Source of the DNA: Metopolophium dirhodum | Lineage: Eukaryota; Arthropoda; Insecta; Hemiptera; Aphididae | NCBI RefSeq assembly: GCF_019925205.1 | Contig: NC_083564.1 | Coordinates: forward strand, 24,218,447 to 24,282,446 | Reading direction: 5' to 3' | DNA length: 64,000 nucleotides | Part shown: positions 60,939-64,000 of the stretch, in pieces | Layout of the letters: every line of letters starts with the position of its first letter | How positions within the stretch are numbered: position 1 is the stretch's first letter | Notes under the pieces: model-generated | Seen by the model: the letters and a program-made list of their open reading frames with translations, nothing else | Database searches by the model: none | Told to the model about the DNA's origin: nothing | Made by a program: the position numbers and the translations under genes

Positions 60939-63900
60939 ATGAACAAAGAATATATTATAAAAGACTTGGTGACGACTTTGGCGATAGCCATTGCAGATCA
61001 CCAACAAACGCCTAATGAAAGTTATGTGGGCACTTGCTTGGACAAAGTTAACAATGTGTTCAAGCCCCAATGGATGAAAAATCAAGTAATACTCGAGTAA
61101 TATACATAGTACAAAATATAATAAAATATACAAATACCTACGTTGTTTGTGTTGAGTATGAAAAACAAAAATGTATACCTAATCAAACATTTATTCAACT
61201 GGTATTAAATGGTTATTATAAATACACATGTATCGTTCATTGTTAACCTAATCCTAATGTATCAGTGGTTGCAGTCAGAATTTTGCTTTGTGTGGGGGGT
61301 ATGCTAATAATTTGTTATCTAAGGGATGTTTAACTAGGATCCCACATACGCTTAGTATGCTGGGCTGGTGCAATTTAGGCTTTTGCAGTAATCTTCATTA
61401 AAATTACAATTTTAATACATGGTTATATCTTACTTACTAAATAATTCACAGAACGCTGAAAAAATTTTTCAATGTTCATGGAATTCATGAAACCCTGGCT
61501 ATATCACTGTACGTCTGTATTGTATATAAATTAAATTGAAAATTCTAACAAGCATCAAACATTTCTATCAAAATATTAGTATACACTTGTTATATTTACT
61601 TACCTATACCCAGAGGAGTAATTTCAATGAAATAACTGACTACCAGCACTATGCTGCTGCCCCTTATTTTTCAAGTTTGTCCATAAACGGTATAAATTAT
61701 GAGGGTACTAATTTCAAAACAGGGGATGCTAATCATCTCCAAGCCCCTCCCTCAAAATGTTGCCTATGCTTATACTACAATATGAATTGAATTCTTAAAA
61801 TACAATATTAATTTCAGTATCATAAATGTGCATAAAGTTTGGTCAAAATAGATCACTAAACAATTTTATTTTAATGGCTTAATAATATTGAAAATGGAGA
61901 GCTAGTAAAAATCTGTGGTCATTTCAATAAGTAATTTATATTTTACATGTAGATAATACATGTCTGTTTCCCTATTTTATTAATTTCAAACTGCATTCTA
62001 CTAAAATATATATTTCTTGTATTTTTTTTTTTTTACAGGATGACATCCTATGTTTATTTCAAGTATGCTTAGAAATTAGTCCTACAGATACCAATCTAGT
62101 AGTTAAATGCTGTAAATTGTTGTGCAAAGTATTACCAAAACTCGGCATTGGCGAAGAAAATCTTTTAAAAAATATAATTTCTTGGACACTGTCGTGTATT
62201 TTTCATTTTAAAGCCCGTGTACAACATTCAGAACAAATCAATGAAATTCTTAATTTTTATGTCTGTACTATTCAAACATTTAGAAACTTAAACATTAACA
62301 ATTATAAAGTAAGAAATTATTTACATTGGACTATCTATTTAAAACAAAATCATCTAAAGTTTTGGTTAAAACTAATTTGTTTCTATTAAAATGTTAACTG
62401 TTAAACACAAATTACCCATTTTAGATAATTTCTAATGTAATGGCTTTATTACTGCAAGTATTAGAAAAAATTGAAAACAAATCTGAAGATTCACAGACAA
62501 ATATTGACGTACTAACATACATAATGTTACTTGAAGCAACTGTAGTTATTATAAAAGATTATGATCACATCAATACTATTGGAATCTACATAATTAAATT
62601 TATGGAACAGTCAATACATCAAAAGAATTATATGCAATCATATAGTCAAGAAGTATGTTTTCTAATAATTATAAGAAATTATAATATTTATCTAGATTAA
62701 AAAACAAATTTTATCAATAAATGAAACAACTTGTAAAATAAAATACTTACAATTTTAAATACAAGAATATTTAAATTAAACTATAATAATTTTAGGTTTT
62801 AAAATATGGATTACAAATTTTGTCACAACTTATCGATCAGTCTAAACAATGGACTCATGATAATTTTAACAAATTGTTACCAATTGTTTTGGTATATTTA
62901 AGGTATGGTTTGATTTTTGATCAATCAAAATTTCTTAACGATTTGCAACCCTCTCCTATCGTACAATGGGAAAATCCATCAAGACTAGATATAGTACCTA
63001 CGGTGAATTCAGTTTAAAATGTTTAAAAAATCAAGTTTTTACAGTGTGATAAAAAGATTCAAGATAATAAAAATTCTTATTTCTAGTTTAATATGACAAA
63101 TAAACGACGTCAAAAAAAAAAGAGAATTACAGAATCCAAAAATAAAGTACCAACATTTGTTACTATTTCAGTAGATGCTGAAGTGTTGATGGATGTAAGG
63201 GATTCAGATTTTTCTGAAGATGAACAATGTTCATCTAATATGATTGGATTTATAACATTAGATATACGGTTGTTAGCGGCACAAATAATGAAAAAAATGT
63301 TTACCGTAGGTTTTAAATGTTTATTTACTTATTAAATTATAGAACTATAATTGTAGTTATACTCAACTTGATTTCAGATAGTTGAGAAAAAAATGTTGTT
63401 AGGGTATTTGTACACAATTATTGATGGTCCCATGAACATTCAAAATTGTTTGATTTCGGATGTAGGAAATTCAGTAAGAGAACCTTCTTCTAGAGTACGC
63501 GCAACTATTATAACTGCAATCACATCTATTTTTAATGGATCAAAAATATTTTTTGCGCAAGCTCAATATAGGTAAATAGCCTATTTTTCATATTCTTGAT
63601 AATATGTTGTTAATTTTAATATATTTATTAATATTTTTAAGAGAGAAAAAGGGTGCATTTACAACATGGTCTGAAACTCTTGCTGATTATATGATTACAA
63701 TGCATAATACATTGTTAAAAGATTTTAGTATGGAAACGCATAGTGTCCGTCTTGTACTTTTACATTGTTTTTCAACTGTGATTTCTAATACCCCATATAC
63801 AAGGTTGAATAAAAGTCTTCTTAAATCAGTATTAGACGCTATACTTGTTTATACTAAATGTGAACCATGTGGTTAGTGTTATAATAATGTATATACTTTT

Positions 63901-64000
63901 ATTATTTTTGTTTTATTTATTAATACTTATATTTACTTATAGACAATTATCTAAGAATAGGAGTCTTCCGCTGTCTGTCATCTGTTTTCAATTCGGAACT
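60939..64000 (+). CDS. HEATR6: HEAT repeat-containing protein 6-like (partial, 3' end outside window)
   Basis: Eight exons so far: 60939-61085, 62039-62308, 62425-62652, 62796-63002, 63087-63305, 63378-63571, 63642-63871 and 63943-64000 (incomplete). That is 1553 nt, about 517 residues, in one unbroken frame. The protein is built of paired helices (ARM/HEAT type), for example DDILCLFQVCLEISPTD and LLCKVLPKLG. A basic stretch NKRRQKKKRI is followed by the acidic motif DSDFSEDE (cf. SDFSDAE in the family), which precedes the conserved HEAT block with VEKKMLLGYLYTII, SSRVRATIITA and SNTPYTRLNKSLL. This order matches the N-terminal half of HEATR6, whose molecular role is poorly defined. An in-frame ATG at 60810 exists, but the stretch between looks non-coding, so 60939 was chosen. 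Exon 4 is closed at GTGAAT (63003), which joins smoothly to the basic region. Confidence 0.88.

Overview
The window is eukaryotic nuclear DNA from an insect, most probably an aphid. It is very AT-rich, genes have short exons and GT-AG introns, the encoded proteins are typical animal proteins, and the palindrome TAGGTACCTA recurs between genes, which I associate with aphid genomes. That last point and the species group are inference. No bacterial, viral or CRISPR-type system was seen.

Five protein-coding genes can be reconstructed. (1) An SV2-like major facilitator transporter on the plus strand, 5198-9098, 13 coding exons, 550 residues. (2) Endophilin-A on the plus strand, 32706-41425, 11 coding exons, 404 residues, with an N-terminal BAR region and a C-terminal SH3 domain. 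(3) A small CIDE-N-domain protein on the minus strand, 52762-51329, 4 exons, 188 residues, resembling the DFF45/ICAD/Drep family. (4) The TFIIH subunit p44 (GTF2H2/Ssl1) on the plus strand, 54463-55629, with an intronless CDS of 388 residues. (5) The 5' part of a HEATR6-like HEAT-repeat gene on the plus strand from 60939, running off the end of the window. Exon phases close without a frame break in all five models, and each complete model ends in a stop in frame. Two of the five are linked to nerve terminals: SV2-like proteins and endophilin both act on synaptic vesicles. They lie 23 kb apart and I do not infer co-regulation.

The rest is repeat-rich. The 23-kb gap between genes 1 and 2 holds palindromic MITEs, a four-copy AT-rich repeat family (called R2 here), a 5'-truncated non-LTR retrotransposon with a target duplication and poly(A), a second non-LTR reverse-transcriptase remnant, and several elements recognised only by their terminal inverted repeats. 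Between genes 2 and 3 lies a nested zone (43.7-48.5 kb) of large palindromes, two of which use TTAA targets, together with a regularly spaced 18-bp motif array. The interval around genes 3-5 contains two copies of one MITE family, each with a perfect 8-bp target duplication, a SINE-like element with a 5S-like internal box, and a broken THAP-domain fragment.

The most informative observations are internal comparisons: empty target sites, perfect target duplications and paired repeat copies that date or delimit insertions within this one window. No wholly new biological system was found; the best candidates for undescribed material are the TTAA-flanked palindrome family, the nested palindrome at 47.7-48.5 kb and the spaced-motif array at 45.4-45.56 kb.
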